DNA from: an uncultured Caulobacter sp.
Lineage (GTDB): Bacteria > Pseudomonadota > Alphaproteobacteria > Caulobacterales > Caulobacteraceae
DNA: 33,724 nucleotides
Direction of reading: 5' to 3'
Assembly (NCBI GenBank): GCA_937991555.1
Contig: CALKHU010000268.1
Coordinates: 1 to 33,724 of the forward strand
Shown: piece after piece, positions 23,254-31,135 of the stretch
Numbering within the stretch: position 1 is the stretch's first letter
Layout: each line of letters begins with the position of its first letter
Notes under the pieces: model-generated
What the model was told of the DNA's origin: nothing
The model's database searches: none
What the model saw: only the letters and a program-made list of their open reading frames with translations
Made by a program: the position numbers and the translations under genes

Positions 23254-23315
23254 CGCAGCGGTTTGCGTCGGCGCGCGTTTGCGGCGAGCATGCGCCGACA
23301 GTCTGGAGGCTTCCG

Positions 23316-23717
23316 ATGACCGACACCGTTCCCGCGACGAAGCCGCACGAAGACCGCGTGCTGCCGGCGGTCGTCTACGCGCTCTATATCTTCGGCGCGA
23401 TGTCGATGCTGATCACGGTGATCATCGGCCTGGTGATCGCCTACGCCAACCGCACCACCGCCGGGCCGCGGATGGCGACCCACTACGAGTTCCTGATCCA
23501 GACGTTCTGGAAGACGATCTGGTGGTTCCTGATCGGCCTGGCCGCGACGGTGGTCGGCGGGATCCTGTCGCTGGTCCTGGTCGGCCTGCCGATCCTGGCC
23601 GCCGGGATCCTGATCCTGTGTGTCGTCGGGGTGTGGTTCTATGTCCGCTGCGTGGTCGGACTGGTTTACCTGGCCCAGGACGAGGCCTATCCGCGCCCGC
23701 AGGCGTGGCTGATCTAG
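23316..23717 (+). CDS. Small integral membrane protein, DUF4870-like
   Basis: A 133-residue protein with three transmembrane helices: 'VVYALYIFGAMSMLITVIIGLVIAYA' (19-44), 'TIWWFLIGLAATVVGGILSLVLVGLPILAAGILILCVVGVWFYV' (67-110, two helices) and a short amphipathic tail 'RCVVGLVYLAQDEAYPRP'. The spacing 'HYEFLIQTFWKTIWWFLIG' is typical of DUF4870 proteins found in many alphaproteobacteria. A GGAGG site lies 7 nt before the ATG at 23316. Several longer frames start earlier but have no ribosome site. The function is unknown. It follows the PH-like membrane gene by 62 nt. Confidence 0.75.
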   Translation: MTDTVPATKPHEDRVLPAVVYALYIFGAMSMLITVIIGLVIAYANRTTAGPRMATHYEFLIQTFWKTIWWFLIGLAATVVGGILSLVLVGLPILAAGILILCVVGVWFYVRCVVGLVYLAQDEAYPRPQAWLI

Positions 23718-23854
23718 AGGCGCCGCAAACCCTTACTGCACAAGGAAGAGGCTGATCCGCCAAAGGCGTTCCCCTGGCGGTTGAGACGCCGTGACCCCGG
23801 CCCGTCGGCCTGTCGCACTCACCCTCGTTCGGTGCGGAAGACGCGGGGGCGGGC

Positions 23855-24802
23855 ATGGTTTCACGGATCCTTAGAGTGCTGCTGGGGGTGGCGCTTGTTG
23901 TCGTGGGCTGGGCCATCCTGGCGCCGACGGGGCTGATCGACGTCGAGCCGCCGCACGTCCCGTTGGGCCTGTTCGAGGGGCACAGGCCGTTCATCGGATG
24001 GGGGGCGGCGCTGCTGGGGATCGTCGCCCTCCTGTCCGGCGTCCTGCCGCGCGGCGGCGGGGGCGGCGGGAAGCGCGGCGCGACGCCGGCGGTCGACTTC
24101 GAGGCGGCGCCCGCTCCGTCGGCGGCGGAAGGGGAAGCGGCTCACGGAGGTCCGGCGGCCTCCGCCCGGGCCGCTGCGCCGCCGACGGCCCCTGCCGCGG
24201 CCGCCGCGGACGAGGGGTTCGCCGCCGCCCGGGAAAGGCTCCGAAACCTGGTCCGCGACGAGCAATGGACGCCTGCAGCCGCCCTCGCCCGGCGGCTTCA
24301 TTCTTTGGCGGCCACCGATGAGGAGCGGCTGATCGCGGCCCAGGACCTCGGCGACTTCGCCCGGGTCCAGGGCGCCAGCGACGAGGCCGCCGAGGCCTAC
24401 GAGATGGCCCTGGCCAGCGCGCGGGGTCTGGCCGCGGCGGCGCCGGACGACCCGGAACGGATGGCGATGCTGGCGGGGGTCCTGACGGGCGTGGGCGACG
24501 CGGCGCAGGACGAGGGCCGCCTCGAGGCCGCCGTCGAGGCCTACGAGGAGGCGCTGGAGATCCGACGCGCCCTGGCCGTCGCCGACCCGGGCCACGAGAC
24601 GCGTCGCGCCCTGTCGCTGGCGCTGGAACGGCTGGCCGATGCGCGCGAGGACCGGGGCCATCGCGTGCGCGCGCTCGACCTCTACCGCGAGAGCTTCGAC
24701 ATCGCCGGCAAGCTGGCCGCCGCCGATCCCCAGAAGTACGGCGAGGACCTGGCGGTCACGCGGCGTCGGCTGGCGGAACTGGAAGCCAGGCTGGCGGGAT
24801 GA
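23855..24802 (+). CDS. TPR-repeat protein with N-terminal membrane anchor
   Basis: A 315-residue protein. Two N-terminal helices ('ILRVLLGVALVVVGWAILAP' and 'IGWGAALLGIVALLSGVLP', residues 5-65) anchor it. A glycine run and a low-complexity Ala/Pro linker (69-120) follow, then about four helical TPR-like repeats from residue 123: 'ARERLRNLVRDEQWTPAAALARRLH', 'AAQDLGDFARVQGASDEAAEAYEMAL', 'LTGVGDAAQDEGRLEAAVEAYEEALEIRRAL', 'LERLADAREDRGHRVRALDLYRESFDIAGKL'. It probably scaffolds protein contacts on one face of the membrane; the partner is unknown. The ATG at 23855 follows a GGGGGCGGGC purine run. The 137-nt gap before it contains a 6-bp hairpin CCGCCA/TGGCGG but nothing clearly regulatory. Confidence 0.8.
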   Translation: MVSRILRVLLGVALVVVGWAILAPTGLIDVEPPHVPLGLFEGHRPFIGWGAALLGIVALLSGVLPRGGGGGGKRGATPAVDFEAAPAPSAAEGEAAHGGPAASARAAAPPTAPAAAAADEGFAAARERLRNLVRDEQWTPAAALARRLHSLAATDEERLIAAQDLGDFARVQGASDEAAEAYEMALASARGLAAAAPDDPERMAMLAGVLTGVGDAAQDEGRLEAAVEAYEEALEIRRALAVADPGHETRRALSLALERLADAREDRGHRVRALDLYRESFDIAGKLAAADPQKYGEDLAVTRRRLAELEARLAG

Positions 24803-24960
24803 CCCCCCCCCATCTCCTCTCGCAGGAGACAGTGTCGGCGGAGCCGACGGATGAGGGGTTTCTCCTACCCAGATACGAAAAAGGGGCTGAAGCGGATGCC
24901 GCTTTCAACCCCTCATCCGACCCGCTTCGCGGGCCACCTTCTCCCACAAGGGGAGAAGGG
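24803..24960. repeat. Inverted pair of REP-like hairpin elements (pair 3)
   Basis: The left copy (24803-24860) and the inverted right copy (24907-24960) both read hairpin 1, GG-rich joint, hairpin 2 with a 3-nt loop, then GGATGAGGGGTT. Hairpin 1 is TCTCCT/AGGAGA on the left and TTCTCCC/GGGAGAA on the right. Hairpin 2 is GTCGGC-GGA-GCCGAC on the left and CCCGC-TTC-GCGGG on the right. The 46 nt between them hold the ilvE terminator. It fills the space between the convergent TPR and ilvE genes. Confidence 0.78.
24878..24912 (-). terminator. Intrinsic terminator of ilvE, inside REP pair 3
   Basis: Bases 24883-24912 form a hairpin of 12 pairs with one mismatch and one bulged base: GGGG/CCCC, TGAA/TTCA and GCGG/CCGC around an ATG loop. 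On the minus strand it is followed by TTTTT (24878-24882), so it ends leftward transcription from ilvE, 52 nt past the stop codon. Confidence 0.8.
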
Positions 24961-24963
24961 AGA

Positions 24964-25851
24964 TTACGCCGGCACCAGTTCCCGACGCACGAGACGGGCG
25001 TAGTCGTCCATCAGGCTAAGCGAGATGGCGCCCGGGGTGAAGCGATACTCGCCGACCTCGGCCACCGGCGTGACCTCGGCGGCGGTGCCGACGATGAAAC
25101 ACTCCGAGAAGCCGCTCATCTCCTCCGGCTTGATGTGGCGCTCCACCACCTCAAAGCCGCGCTCCTTCGCCAGGCGGATCACCGTGTTGCGGGTGATGCC
25201 GTCCAGGAAGCAGTCCGGGGTCGGGGTGTGGATCACGCCGTCCTTGACGAAGAACACGTTGGCGCCCGTCGCCTCGGCCACATAGCCGCGGTAGTCGAGC
25301 ATCAGCGCGTCGGAATAGCCTTCCTTCTCCGCCGCGTGCTTGGAGATGGTGCAGATCATGTACAGGCCGGCCGCCTTCGCGGCCGTCGGGGCCGTCTTCG
25401 GCGAGGGACGATCGTACTTGGCCCAGGCCAGGCGGACGCCCTTCTTCTTCTGCTCGAGATCGTAGTAGCTCGGCCACTCCCACACCGCGATGGCGACGTG
25501 GATCTTCGTGTTCTGGGCCGAGACTCCGATCATCTCCGAACCGCGCCAGGCGATCGGGCGGATGTAGCAGTCCGTCAGGCCGTTCCTGGCGCAGGTCGCC
25601 TTGCAGGCCTCGTCGATCTCCGACACCGTGTACGGAATCTTGAAGTCCAGGATCTCCGCCGACTTGAACAGCCGCTCGGTATGAGCCGTGAGCTCGAAGA
25701 TCTCCCCGCCGTACATCCGCTCGCCCTCGAACACCGCCGAGGCGTAGTGGAGGCCGTGCGTGAGTACGTGCACCTTCGCCTCGCGCCAGGGCACGAACTG
25801 GCCGTCCAGCCAGATCCAACCGTCGCGATCATCGAAGGGAACGAGAGACAT
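24964..25851 (-). CDS. ilvE: Branched-chain amino acid aminotransferase IlvE
   Basis: A 295-residue PLP enzyme (fold type IV) performing the last transamination of leucine, isoleucine and valine synthesis. 'VLTHGLHYASAVFEGERMY' (29-47) is the N-terminal signature. 'CYIRPIAWRGSEMIG' (95-109) follows, the PLP lysine is Lys159 in 'APTAAKAAGLY', and 'SDALMLDYRGYVAEATGANVFFV' plus 'DGITRNTVIRLA' complete the cofactor site. The start is the ATG at 25851: the perfect AAAGGAGGA ribosome site lies upstream of it, while the frame's earlier TTG lies inside that site. It has its own promoter at 25885-25913 and terminator at 24878-24912, so it is monocistronic. Divergent from the MarR operon. Confidence 0.95.
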   Translation of the reverse strand: MSLVPFDDRDGWIWLDGQFVPWREAKVHVLTHGLHYASAVFEGERMYGGEIFELTAHTERLFKSAEILDFKIPYTVSEIDEACKATCARNGLTDCYIRPIAWRGSEMIGVSAQNTKIHVAIAVWEWPSYYDLEQKKKGVRLAWAKYDRPSPKTAPTAAKAAGLYMICTISKHAAEKEGYSDALMLDYRGYVAEATGANVFFVKDGVIHTPTPDCFLDGITRNTVIRLAKERGFEVVERHIKPEEMSGFSECFIVGTAAEVTPVAEVGEYRFTPGAISLSLMDDYARLVRRELVPA

Positions 25852-25884
25852 TTCGAGTATTCCTCCTTTCAAGGAAGCGGCGAG

Positions 25885-25913
25885 CTTAGACGCCTTGTGC
25901 GGCGCCGCGTCAA
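25885..25913 (-). promoter_or_regulatory. Sigma-70-type promoter of ilvE
   Basis: On the minus strand TTGACG (25908-25913) and TCTAAG (25885-25890) are 17 nt apart. The start near 25878 gives a leader of about 27 nt ending in the AGGAGG ribosome site. A GGCGCC palindrome lies in the spacer. Confidence 0.6.
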
Positions 25914-25931
25914 ACAGATTGGCCTGATTTC

Positions 25932-26420
25932 ATGACCATTCCGGCCGATCCACGACTGATCCTGCGGGACGAGGAGCTCGACTCCGGCCTGGAGCTTATG
26001 CTGCTGGCCGAAGCGAGCCTGTGGGCGGCCGTGGACACGGCGCTCGAGGCCGAGGCGAAGGGTCTCGGCCGGCCGCACTGGCGGGCGGCGTTCCTGCTGC
26101 GGCGCCGTCCCGGCGTCGGCGCCCGCGACCTCGCACGCCTCACCGGACTGTCCAAGCAGGCCGCCAGCCGCACCCTGAACGACCTGATGAACCTGGGACT
26201 CGCCGAGGTGGAGACCGGCGACCTGGACGCCCGGCGGCGGCCGGTCCGGCTGACCGCGCCCGGACGAGCGTTCGAGGAACGGATCGCCGAGCGCCTGCGG
26301 GCGATGATCGGCCGCGCCTACCGCACCGGCGGACTTGACGGCGTGGGCGGCGCGCGGCGCATTCTCGCGGCGCTGGCGGGACCGCGAACGGGCGTCGGCC
26401 TTCGCCGCGAGGAGACCTGA
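25932..26420 (+). CDS. MarR-family transcriptional regulator
   Basis: A 162-residue winged helix-turn-helix protein. 'GRPHWRAAFLLRRRPGVGARDLARLTGLSKQAASRTLNDLMNLGLAEV' (46-93) holds the recognition helix (SKQAASRTLNDL), and 'DARRRPVRLTAPGRAFEERI' the beta wing with the conserved Asp-Arg-Arg. The long N-terminal helix 'SGLELMLLAEASLWAAVDTALEAEA' is the dimer interface. Its C-terminal region is basic. No cysteine is seen, so redox sensing is unlikely. It heads an operon with the response regulator (2-nt gap) and sensor kinase, a layout seen in related genomes, and is divergent from ilvE. No clear ribosome site precedes the ATG. Confidence 0.88.
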   Translation: MTIPADPRLILRDEELDSGLELMLLAEASLWAAVDTALEAEAKGLGRPHWRAAFLLRRRPGVGARDLARLTGLSKQAASRTLNDLMNLGLAEVETGDLDARRRPVRLTAPGRAFEERIAERLRAMIGRAYRTGGLDGVGGARRILAALAGPRTGVGLRREET

Positions 26421-26422
26421 GC

Positions 26423-27115
26423 TTGACCGGATCGGACCGTCACCTGCTGGTGGTCGACGACGACGACCGCATCCGCGACCTGCTCAAGGAGTACCTGGCG
26501 CGGTCCGGCTTCCGGGTCACCGGCGCATCCGACGCCGCCTCGGCCGCGCGGCTGGTCGACACGCTCGATTTCGATCTGATGGTGCTCGACGTGATGATGC
26601 CCGGCGAGGACGGTTTCGCCTTCGCCCGCAGGCTGCGCGCCCGGACCGACGCCGCCGGGCGCACGCCGATCCTGATGCTGACCGCCCGCGGCGACGCCGG
26701 CGACCGCATCGAGGGCCTCAAGATCGGGGTCGACGACTACCTGCCCAAGCCCTTCGAACCACAGGAGCTGCTGCTCAGGATCGAGGCCATCCTGCGCCGC
26801 GCCGGGCCGCGCGACAGCGGGCCGAGCACGCTCGGCCTCGGCGCCTGCGCCTTCGACATCGAGCGCGGCGAACTCACCCGCGACGGCGGCCTCATCCGCC
26901 TGACCGAGGCCGAGGTCGAGCTGATGCGACGGCTGGCGCGGTCGGCCAACGTGGCCGTCGACCGGCTCGAACTGGCCCGCGACACGGCCGACGTCACCGG
27001 ACGCGCCGTCGACGTGCAGGTCACCCGCCTGCGCCGCAAGATCGAGGACGATCCGAAGAACCCGCGCTACCTGCAGACCGTCCGCGGCGTCGGCTACCGC
27101 CTGGCGCCGGACTGA
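26423..27115 (+). CDS. Two-component response regulator, OmpR/PhoB family
   Basis: A 230-residue DNA-binding regulator. The receiver has the acidic pocket 'VVDDDDRIRD' and phospho-acceptor Asp56 in 'VLDVMMPGEDGF', with switch residues 'LTARG' (Thr) and Lys in 'DDYLPKPFEP'. The C-terminal winged helix follows from about residue 137, with 'LTEAEVELMRRLARSANVAVDRLELA', 'RAVDVQVTRLRRKIEDDPKNPRYLQTVRGVGYRLAPD' as recognition helix and wing. It starts with TTG at 26423, just 2 nt after the MarR stop, behind a GAGGAGACC site. Its last codon overlaps the kinase start (TGATG), showing coupling. It might match the CenKR cell-envelope system of Caulobacter, but I cannot verify this from sequence alone. 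Confidence 0.92.
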   Translation: MTGSDRHLLVVDDDDRIRDLLKEYLARSGFRVTGASDAASAARLVDTLDFDLMVLDVMMPGEDGFAFARRLRARTDAAGRTPILMLTARGDAGDRIEGLKIGVDDYLPKPFEPQELLLRIEAILRRAGPRDSGPSTLGLGACAFDIERGELTRDGGLIRLTEAEVELMRRLARSANVAVDRLELARDTADVTGRAVDVQVTRLRRKIEDDPKNPRYLQTVRGVGYRLAPD

Positions 27116-28461
27116 TGCGGTTCCGGGCGCTCAGGATCTTCGTGCCGCGCGAGATCAAGCGCTGGCTGCCGACGTCGCTGTTCGGGCGCAGCCTGCTGAT
27201 CATCATCCTGCCGGTGGCGCTGATGCAGCTGGTCGTCACCTGGATCTTCTTCGACGCCCACTGGCAGGCGGTGACGAGCCGCCTGTCCGACGGCGTCGCC
27301 GGCGACATCGCCTGGGCCGTCGAGAGCTACGCGGAGGATCCGCGCCCCGCCAACCTGGCCAAGATCGCCGAGCGGGCCGAGCACTCGATGTCGCTGTCGA
27401 TCATCCTGGTCGAGAACAAGAAGCTGCCGCCCCGGCAGCCGGCGTCGCTGTTCGCACCGCTGGACCGGGCGCTGGACCGGGCCCTGTCGGAGAAGCTCGA
27501 CGTCCCCTACTGGTACGACACGGTGCGGTTCCCGGCCTATGTCGACATCCGCGTGGCGGCGCCGGGCGGGGTGCTGCGAATCATCGCGCCGCGGGACCGC
27601 GTCTACGCCACCCAGGGCCATATCTTCCTGGTCTGGATGGCGCTGGCCACGCTGCTGCTGACCACGGTCGCCGTCCTGTTCATCAGGAACCAGGTGCGGG
27701 CCATCGAGCGGCTGGCCGAGGCGGCCGAAACCTTCGGCAAGGGCGGCGACGTCGACGACTTCAAGCCCTACGGCGCCAAGGAGGTCCGGCAGGCGGCGCA
27801 GGCCTTCATCGCAATGAAGAACCGCATCCAGCGCTACGTCGACCAGCGCACCACCATGCTGGCCGCCGTCAGCCACGACCTGCGCACGCCGCTGACGCGG
27901 CTGAAACTGGAGCTGGCGCTGGCCGAGCCGTCGAAGCGGATGGAGGCGATGAAGGCCGACCTCGCCGAGATGGAGCACATGATCGACGAGTACCTCGCCT
28001 TCGCCCGCGGGGAGTCCGGCGAGGCCGTGGAGACGATCAGCCTCTGGCGCATGCTGCACGGCGTCGGCGAGGACGCTGCGCGGGCCGGCGCCAGGGTCGA
28101 GATCAACGTCGACGCCGGGCTTGAGATCTCCGCCCGGCCGAACGCGCTGCGCCGGGCGTTGTCGAACCTGGTCATGAACGCGGCCGTCCACGCCGGCCGG
28201 ATCGCGGTCTCCGTGGTCGAGACCCCGGCGGGCGGGATCGAGATCCTCATCGACGACGACGGCCGCGGCATCGCGCCCGACCAGTACGAGGAGGCCTTCA
28301 AGCCGTTCAGCCGCCTCGACGAGTCGCGGAACCAGAACGAGAAGGGCGTCGGCCTGGGCCTGGCCATCGCCCGCGACGTGGCGCGCGGGCATGGCGGGGA
28401 CCTGACCCTCGATCGCTCGCCGCTGGGCGGCCTGCGGGCGGTGATGCGGCTGCCGGTCTAG
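27115..28461 (+). CDS. Membrane sensor histidine kinase, EnvZ-like
   Basis: A 448-residue partner of the preceding regulator. TM1 'SLLIIILPVALMQLVVTWIFF' (26-46) and TM2 'IFLVWMALATLLLTTVAVLFI' (170-190) enclose a periplasmic domain of about 120 residues. A HAMP domain follows ('RNQVRAIERLAEAAETFGKGGDVDDFKPYGAKEVRQAA'), then HisKA with the phosphorylated His254 in 'AVSHDLRTPLTRLKLELAL'. The HATPase_c domain has N-box 'RRALSNLVMNAAVHA', G1 'DDDGRGIAP' and G2 'GVGLGLAI'. The order and the 'SHDLRTPLTRLKLE' box match EnvZ. The ATG at 27115 overlaps the regulator's TGA. Its stop overlaps the proC stop on the other strand within CTAG. Confidence 0.93.
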   Translation: MRFRALRIFVPREIKRWLPTSLFGRSLLIIILPVALMQLVVTWIFFDAHWQAVTSRLSDGVAGDIAWAVESYAEDPRPANLAKIAERAEHSMSLSIILVENKKLPPRQPASLFAPLDRALDRALSEKLDVPYWYDTVRFPAYVDIRVAAPGGVLRIIAPRDRVYATQGHIFLVWMALATLLLTTVAVLFIRNQVRAIERLAEAAETFGKGGDVDDFKPYGAKEVRQAAQAFIAMKNRIQRYVDQRTTMLAAVSHDLRTPLTRLKLELALAEPSKRMEAMKADLAEMEHMIDEYLAFARGESGEAVETISLWRMLHGVGEDAARAGARVEINVDAGLEISARPNALRRALSNLVMNAAVHAGRIAVSVVETPAGGIEILIDDDGRGIAPDQYEEAFKPFSRLDESRNQNEKGVGLGLAIARDVARGHGGDLTLDRSPLGGLRAVMRLPV

Positions 28462-29255
28462 CCCAGCTGCCTTGACCGGGCGGCGGCGGCCGCGACGGTG
28501 GCGGTGAGCAGCGCCTCAAGCTCGCCCTGGCCGGTCAGGACCTGCAGGCCGGCCGCGGTCGTGCCGCCGGGCGAGGTGACCTGGCGGCGGAGCTCGGCGG
28601 GATCGGCCTCGCCGGCGGCGAGGAGGGCGGCGGCGCCGGTGACCGTGGCGCGGGCCAGCGCGGCGGCGTCGGTCGCGGGAAGCCCGGCCCGCACCCCGGC
28701 GGCCTCCAGCGCCTCGATGAAGGCGTAGAGGTAGGCGGGGCCCGAGCCCGAGACGGCGGTCGCCGCGTGCATCAGGTCCTCGTCGTCGACATCGACGACC
28801 GTCCCGAGAGGCGCGAACAGGGCGTGGGCGCGCGCACGGGCCTCGTCGGCCCCGGCGTAGACCGTGACCGCGCCCTGGCCGATGGCGACAGCGGTCGTCG
28901 GCATCACCCGCGCGACGAGGCGCCCGCCGAGCACGGCGGCGATATCGGCGCTGGCGACGCCGGCGGCGACGGAGACCACGACGGCCTCGGGCGCGAGGAA
29001 GGGTTCGATCGCGGCGGCGACCTGGCGCCAGACCTGCGGCTTCACGGCCAGGACCACGGTGGCGGCGCGGACGAGGTCGGCGTCGGCGGGCGCCAGCAGC
29101 GCCCCCGCCTCGCCGGCGGCCAGCGCCTCGGGCGACGGGGCCGGATCGCGGACGATCAGTTCGTCCATCGAGACCGGGCCGGCGACGCGCCAGCCCTCGA
29201 TCATGGCGCCGCCCATGCGTCCGGCGCCGACGAGCAGTACGGTTCTAGGGTCCAT
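28458..29255 (-). CDS. proC: Pyrroline-5-carboxylate reductase ProC
   Basis: A 265-residue NAD(P)H enzyme making proline from pyrroline-5-carboxylate. The Rossmann motif 'LVGAGRMGGAM' (8-18) is followed by 'VVLAVKPQVW' (67-76), 'VSVAAGVA' (94-101) and 'RVMPTTAVAIGQG' (115-127; PxTxxxxxG). The C-terminal family signature is 'AATAVSGSGPAYLYAFIEAL' (163-182) and 'QVTSPGGTTAAGLQVL' (226-241). A good match over the whole family length. The ATG at 29255 lies 10 nt downstream of the YbjN-like gene's stop codon (29266), on the same strand, so the two may be cotranscribed. Confidence 0.95.
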   Translation of the reverse strand: MDPRTVLLVGAGRMGGAMIEGWRVAGPVSMDELIVRDPAPSPEALAAGEAGALLAPADADLVRAATVVLAVKPQVWRQVAAAIEPFLAPEAVVVSVAAGVASADIAAVLGGRLVARVMPTTAVAIGQGAVTVYAGADEARARAHALFAPLGTVVDVDDEDLMHAATAVSGSGPAYLYAFIEALEAAGVRAGLPATDAAALARATVTGAAALLAAGEADPAELRRQVTSPGGTTAAGLQVLTGQGELEALLTATVAAAAARSRQLG

Positions 29256-29265
29256 GACGGCGCGC

Positions 29266-29775
29266 TTACGCCTGTCCGACGGTCTCGAACATGCAGGCGG
29301 CCATCGCCTCGTCGGGCGTCTTGGCGCCGGCCAGCAGGAAGTCGAAGGCCGGGTAGAAGCGGTCGGCCGCCTCGACCGCGGCGTCGATCATCGAGGCCGC
29401 CTGGGCCAGGGTCGGACGGTCGCCGCCGGGCAGGCTCATCGCGTGCCGGAAGACGATCTCGCCGTCTTCGGCCCAGACCTCGAAGTGGCCGAGCCAGCAG
29501 CGCTGGTTGATCAGCGACAGCAGCTCGTAGGCCGAAGCGCGCTTGCTCTTCGGCGCCGTGCGGCCGATCGACAGGCACAGCTGCAGGCAGTCCGCCTCCG
29601 GCCGCCAGGCGAACCACAGCTCGTAGTCCTTCCAGTCGCCGGCCAGCGCGAAGGCCAGGTCGCCGTCTTCGGTGCGGTCGAACGTCAGGTTCTCGGCGAC
29701 GAGAACGTGCTCGACGATCTCCAGCGGATCGAGGGCGATCAGCGCGTCGTCTTCTTCGGGATGGGGCGTGTCCAT
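29266..29775 (-). CDS. YbjN-domain protein
   Basis: A 169-residue soluble protein of the YbjN (PF10722) type: 'DPLEIVEHVLVAENLTFDRTEDGDLAFALAGDWKDYELWFAWRPEADCLQLCLSIG', then 'AYELLSLINQRCWLGHFEVWAEDGEIVFRHAMSL' and 'MIDAAVEAADRFYPAFDFLLAG'. The fold resembles type III secretion chaperones, but the role of YbjN proteins in alphaproteobacteria is unclear; some are linked to stress sensitivity. The frame is open 19 codons further, but the ATG at 29775 has an AGAGGCC site and the extension is proline/glycine-rich and non-homologous. It precedes proC, 10 nt away. Confidence 0.83.
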   Translation of the reverse strand: MDTPHPEEDDALIALDPLEIVEHVLVAENLTFDRTEDGDLAFALAGDWKDYELWFAWRPEADCLQLCLSIGRTAPKSKRASAYELLSLINQRCWLGHFEVWAEDGEIVFRHAMSLPGGDRPTLAQAASMIDAAVEAADRFYPAFDFLLAGAKTPDEAMAACMFETVGQA

Positions 29776-29902
29776 GTGGCCTCTAGATCCCTCCGACCTC
29801 GGGCCGGGCGGGGAAGCGCCCGGCGACAGCAACGGCGTCCTGACAAGGGACCGTAGACTGCTTCGCGGCGCGCGTAAGGGGGGTTCTTGCCGGGGGCGAG
29901 CC

Positions 29903-30166
29903 CTACTCGCCCTTCCTGGCTCGCTTCGGCGCGGGGGCGGCGGCGGGAGCGGCGGCCTTCAGCTCGGCGATCTCGGCGCGCAGCGCGGCGATCTCCGCCT
30001 TCAGGGCGTCGAACTCCTCGCGGCGAATGAGGTCCATCTCGGCGGCGAAGCGGTCAGCCTGGGCGCGGAAGGCCGTCTTGGCCTCGTCACCGGCGGCCTG
30101 GGCAAGGCCCATCGCGGCCGTGGTCAGCTTGGCGACTTCGTCGAGAAACGGATTCTGGCTGTGCAT
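29903..30166 (-). CDS. ubiK: Ubiquinone biosynthesis accessory factor UbiK (BMFP family)
   Basis: An 87-residue protein: 'NPFLDEVAKLTTAAMGLAQAAGDEAKTAFRAQADRFAAEMDLIRREEFDALKAEIAALRAEIAELKA', then an Ala/Pro-rich basic tail ending KRARKGE. The first part is an amphipathic, membrane-fusogenic helix; 'REEFDALKAEIAALRAEIAELK' is a trimeric coiled coil, both typical of UbiK (YqiC). It helps the aerobic Ubi complex assemble with UbiJ. The ATG at 30166 has AAGGATC ahead of it. The longer frame upstream runs antisense through lgt. It is divergent from lgt. Confidence 0.88.
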   Translation of the reverse strand: MHSQNPFLDEVAKLTTAAMGLAQAAGDEAKTAFRAQADRFAAEMDLIRREEFDALKAEIAALRAEIAELKAAAPAAAPAPKRARKGE

Positions 30167-30286
30167 TCTGAGATCCTTCAGGGCGTCGCAACGGGCGCCC
30201 AGGCCTCCTAATATGGGAAACCGGGGGTGAAAGCGAAGAGGATCGTCGCTAATCAGGGACGACTCCTTCGGCAGCGAGGCTCGCAC

Positions 30287-31135
30287 GTGGAATTTCCCGA
30301 CTTCTCGCCCTTCGTCCCAGGCCTCCATTGGGGATCGTTCGGCATCCGCTGGTACGCCCTGGCCTATGTGGCGGGGATCCTGCTCGGCTGGCGCTACGCG
30401 ATCGGCCTGGCCCGCAACGCCCGCCTTTGGGGCGGCCGCGAGCCGACCATGACGGCGCCGCAGATCGACGACCTGATCCTGTGGATCACCCTCGGCGTCA
30501 TCGTCGGCGGCCGGCTGGGCTACATCCTGTTCTACTTCCCGGCGATGATCTGGACCGCCCCGCTCGAGATCCTGAAGATCTGGGAAGGCGGGATGAGCTT
30601 CCACGGCGGCCTGATCGGGGTGACGCTGGCCATGGTCTTCTTCGCCCGCGCCAACAGGCTGGACCTCTTCAAGGTCGCCGATCACGTCGCCCCGGCCGTG
30701 CCGATCGGCCTGTTCTTCGGCCGCATCGCCAACTTCATCAACGGCGAACTCTGGGGCCGCGAGACCAGCCTGCCGTGGGGCGTGACCGGCTTCCCGGGCG
30801 TGCCTGACGGCTATCCCCGACATCCGAGCCAGATCTACGAGGCGATCCTCGAGGGGCTGGTCCTGTTCCTGATCCTGCGCTGGGCGACGCACAGCAAGCT
30901 GTGGCTGCAGCGTCGCGGCGTGGTGGCCGGCCTGTTCCTCGCCGGCTACGGCCTGTTCCGGGCTTCGCTGGAGTGGGTGCGCGAGCCCGACGCGCAGATG
31001 TTCGACTTCCTGCGCGACTACCTGACCATGGGCATGCTGCTGTCGATCCCGATGATCGCCGCCGGCGCCTGGCTGATCTGGCGCGGCCTCAAGGAGCCGG
31101 CCACGATCGTCGATACGGAGAAGGCCGGCGCCTGA
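30287..31135 (+). CDS. lgt: Phosphatidylglycerol-prolipoprotein diacylglyceryl transferase Lgt
   Basis: A 282-residue inner-membrane enzyme that transfers diacylglycerol from phosphatidylglycerol to the lipobox cysteine of prolipoproteins. Conserved blocks: 'IRWYALAYVAGILLGW' (near residues 20-35), 'GGRLGYILFYFP', 'WEGGMSFHGGLIG' (catalytic His region), and the Lgt signature 'VPIGLFFGRIANFINGELWGR'. Later come 'RHPSQIYEAILEGLVLF' and 'GLFRASLEWVREPD'. The GTG at 30287 is chosen as start (GAGG 8 nt upstream); the frame opens earlier at a GTG at 30227 without a ribosome site, adding 20 basic residues. A TAATAT -10-like hexamer lies at 30209-30214. First gene of lgt-midA-pgeF. Confidence 0.95.
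   Translation: MEFPDFSPFVPGLHWGSFGIRWYALAYVAGILLGWRYAIGLARNARLWGGREPTMTAPQIDDLILWITLGVIVGGRLGYILFYFPAMIWTAPLEILKIWEGGMSFHGGLIGVTLAMVFFARANRLDLFKVADHVAPAVPIGLFFGRIANFINGELWGRETSLPWGVTGFPGVPDGYPRHPSQIYEAILEGLVLFLILRWATHSKLWLQRRGVVAGLFLAGYGLFRASLEWVREPDAQMFDFLRDYLTMGMLLSIPMIAAGAWLIWRGLKEPATIVDTEKAGA

Noticed and set aside
30209..30214. TAATAT as the -10 of lgt
   Set aside because: It is a good -10 match but the -35 position holds only TCGCAA, so it is mentioned under lgt but not listed as a promoter.
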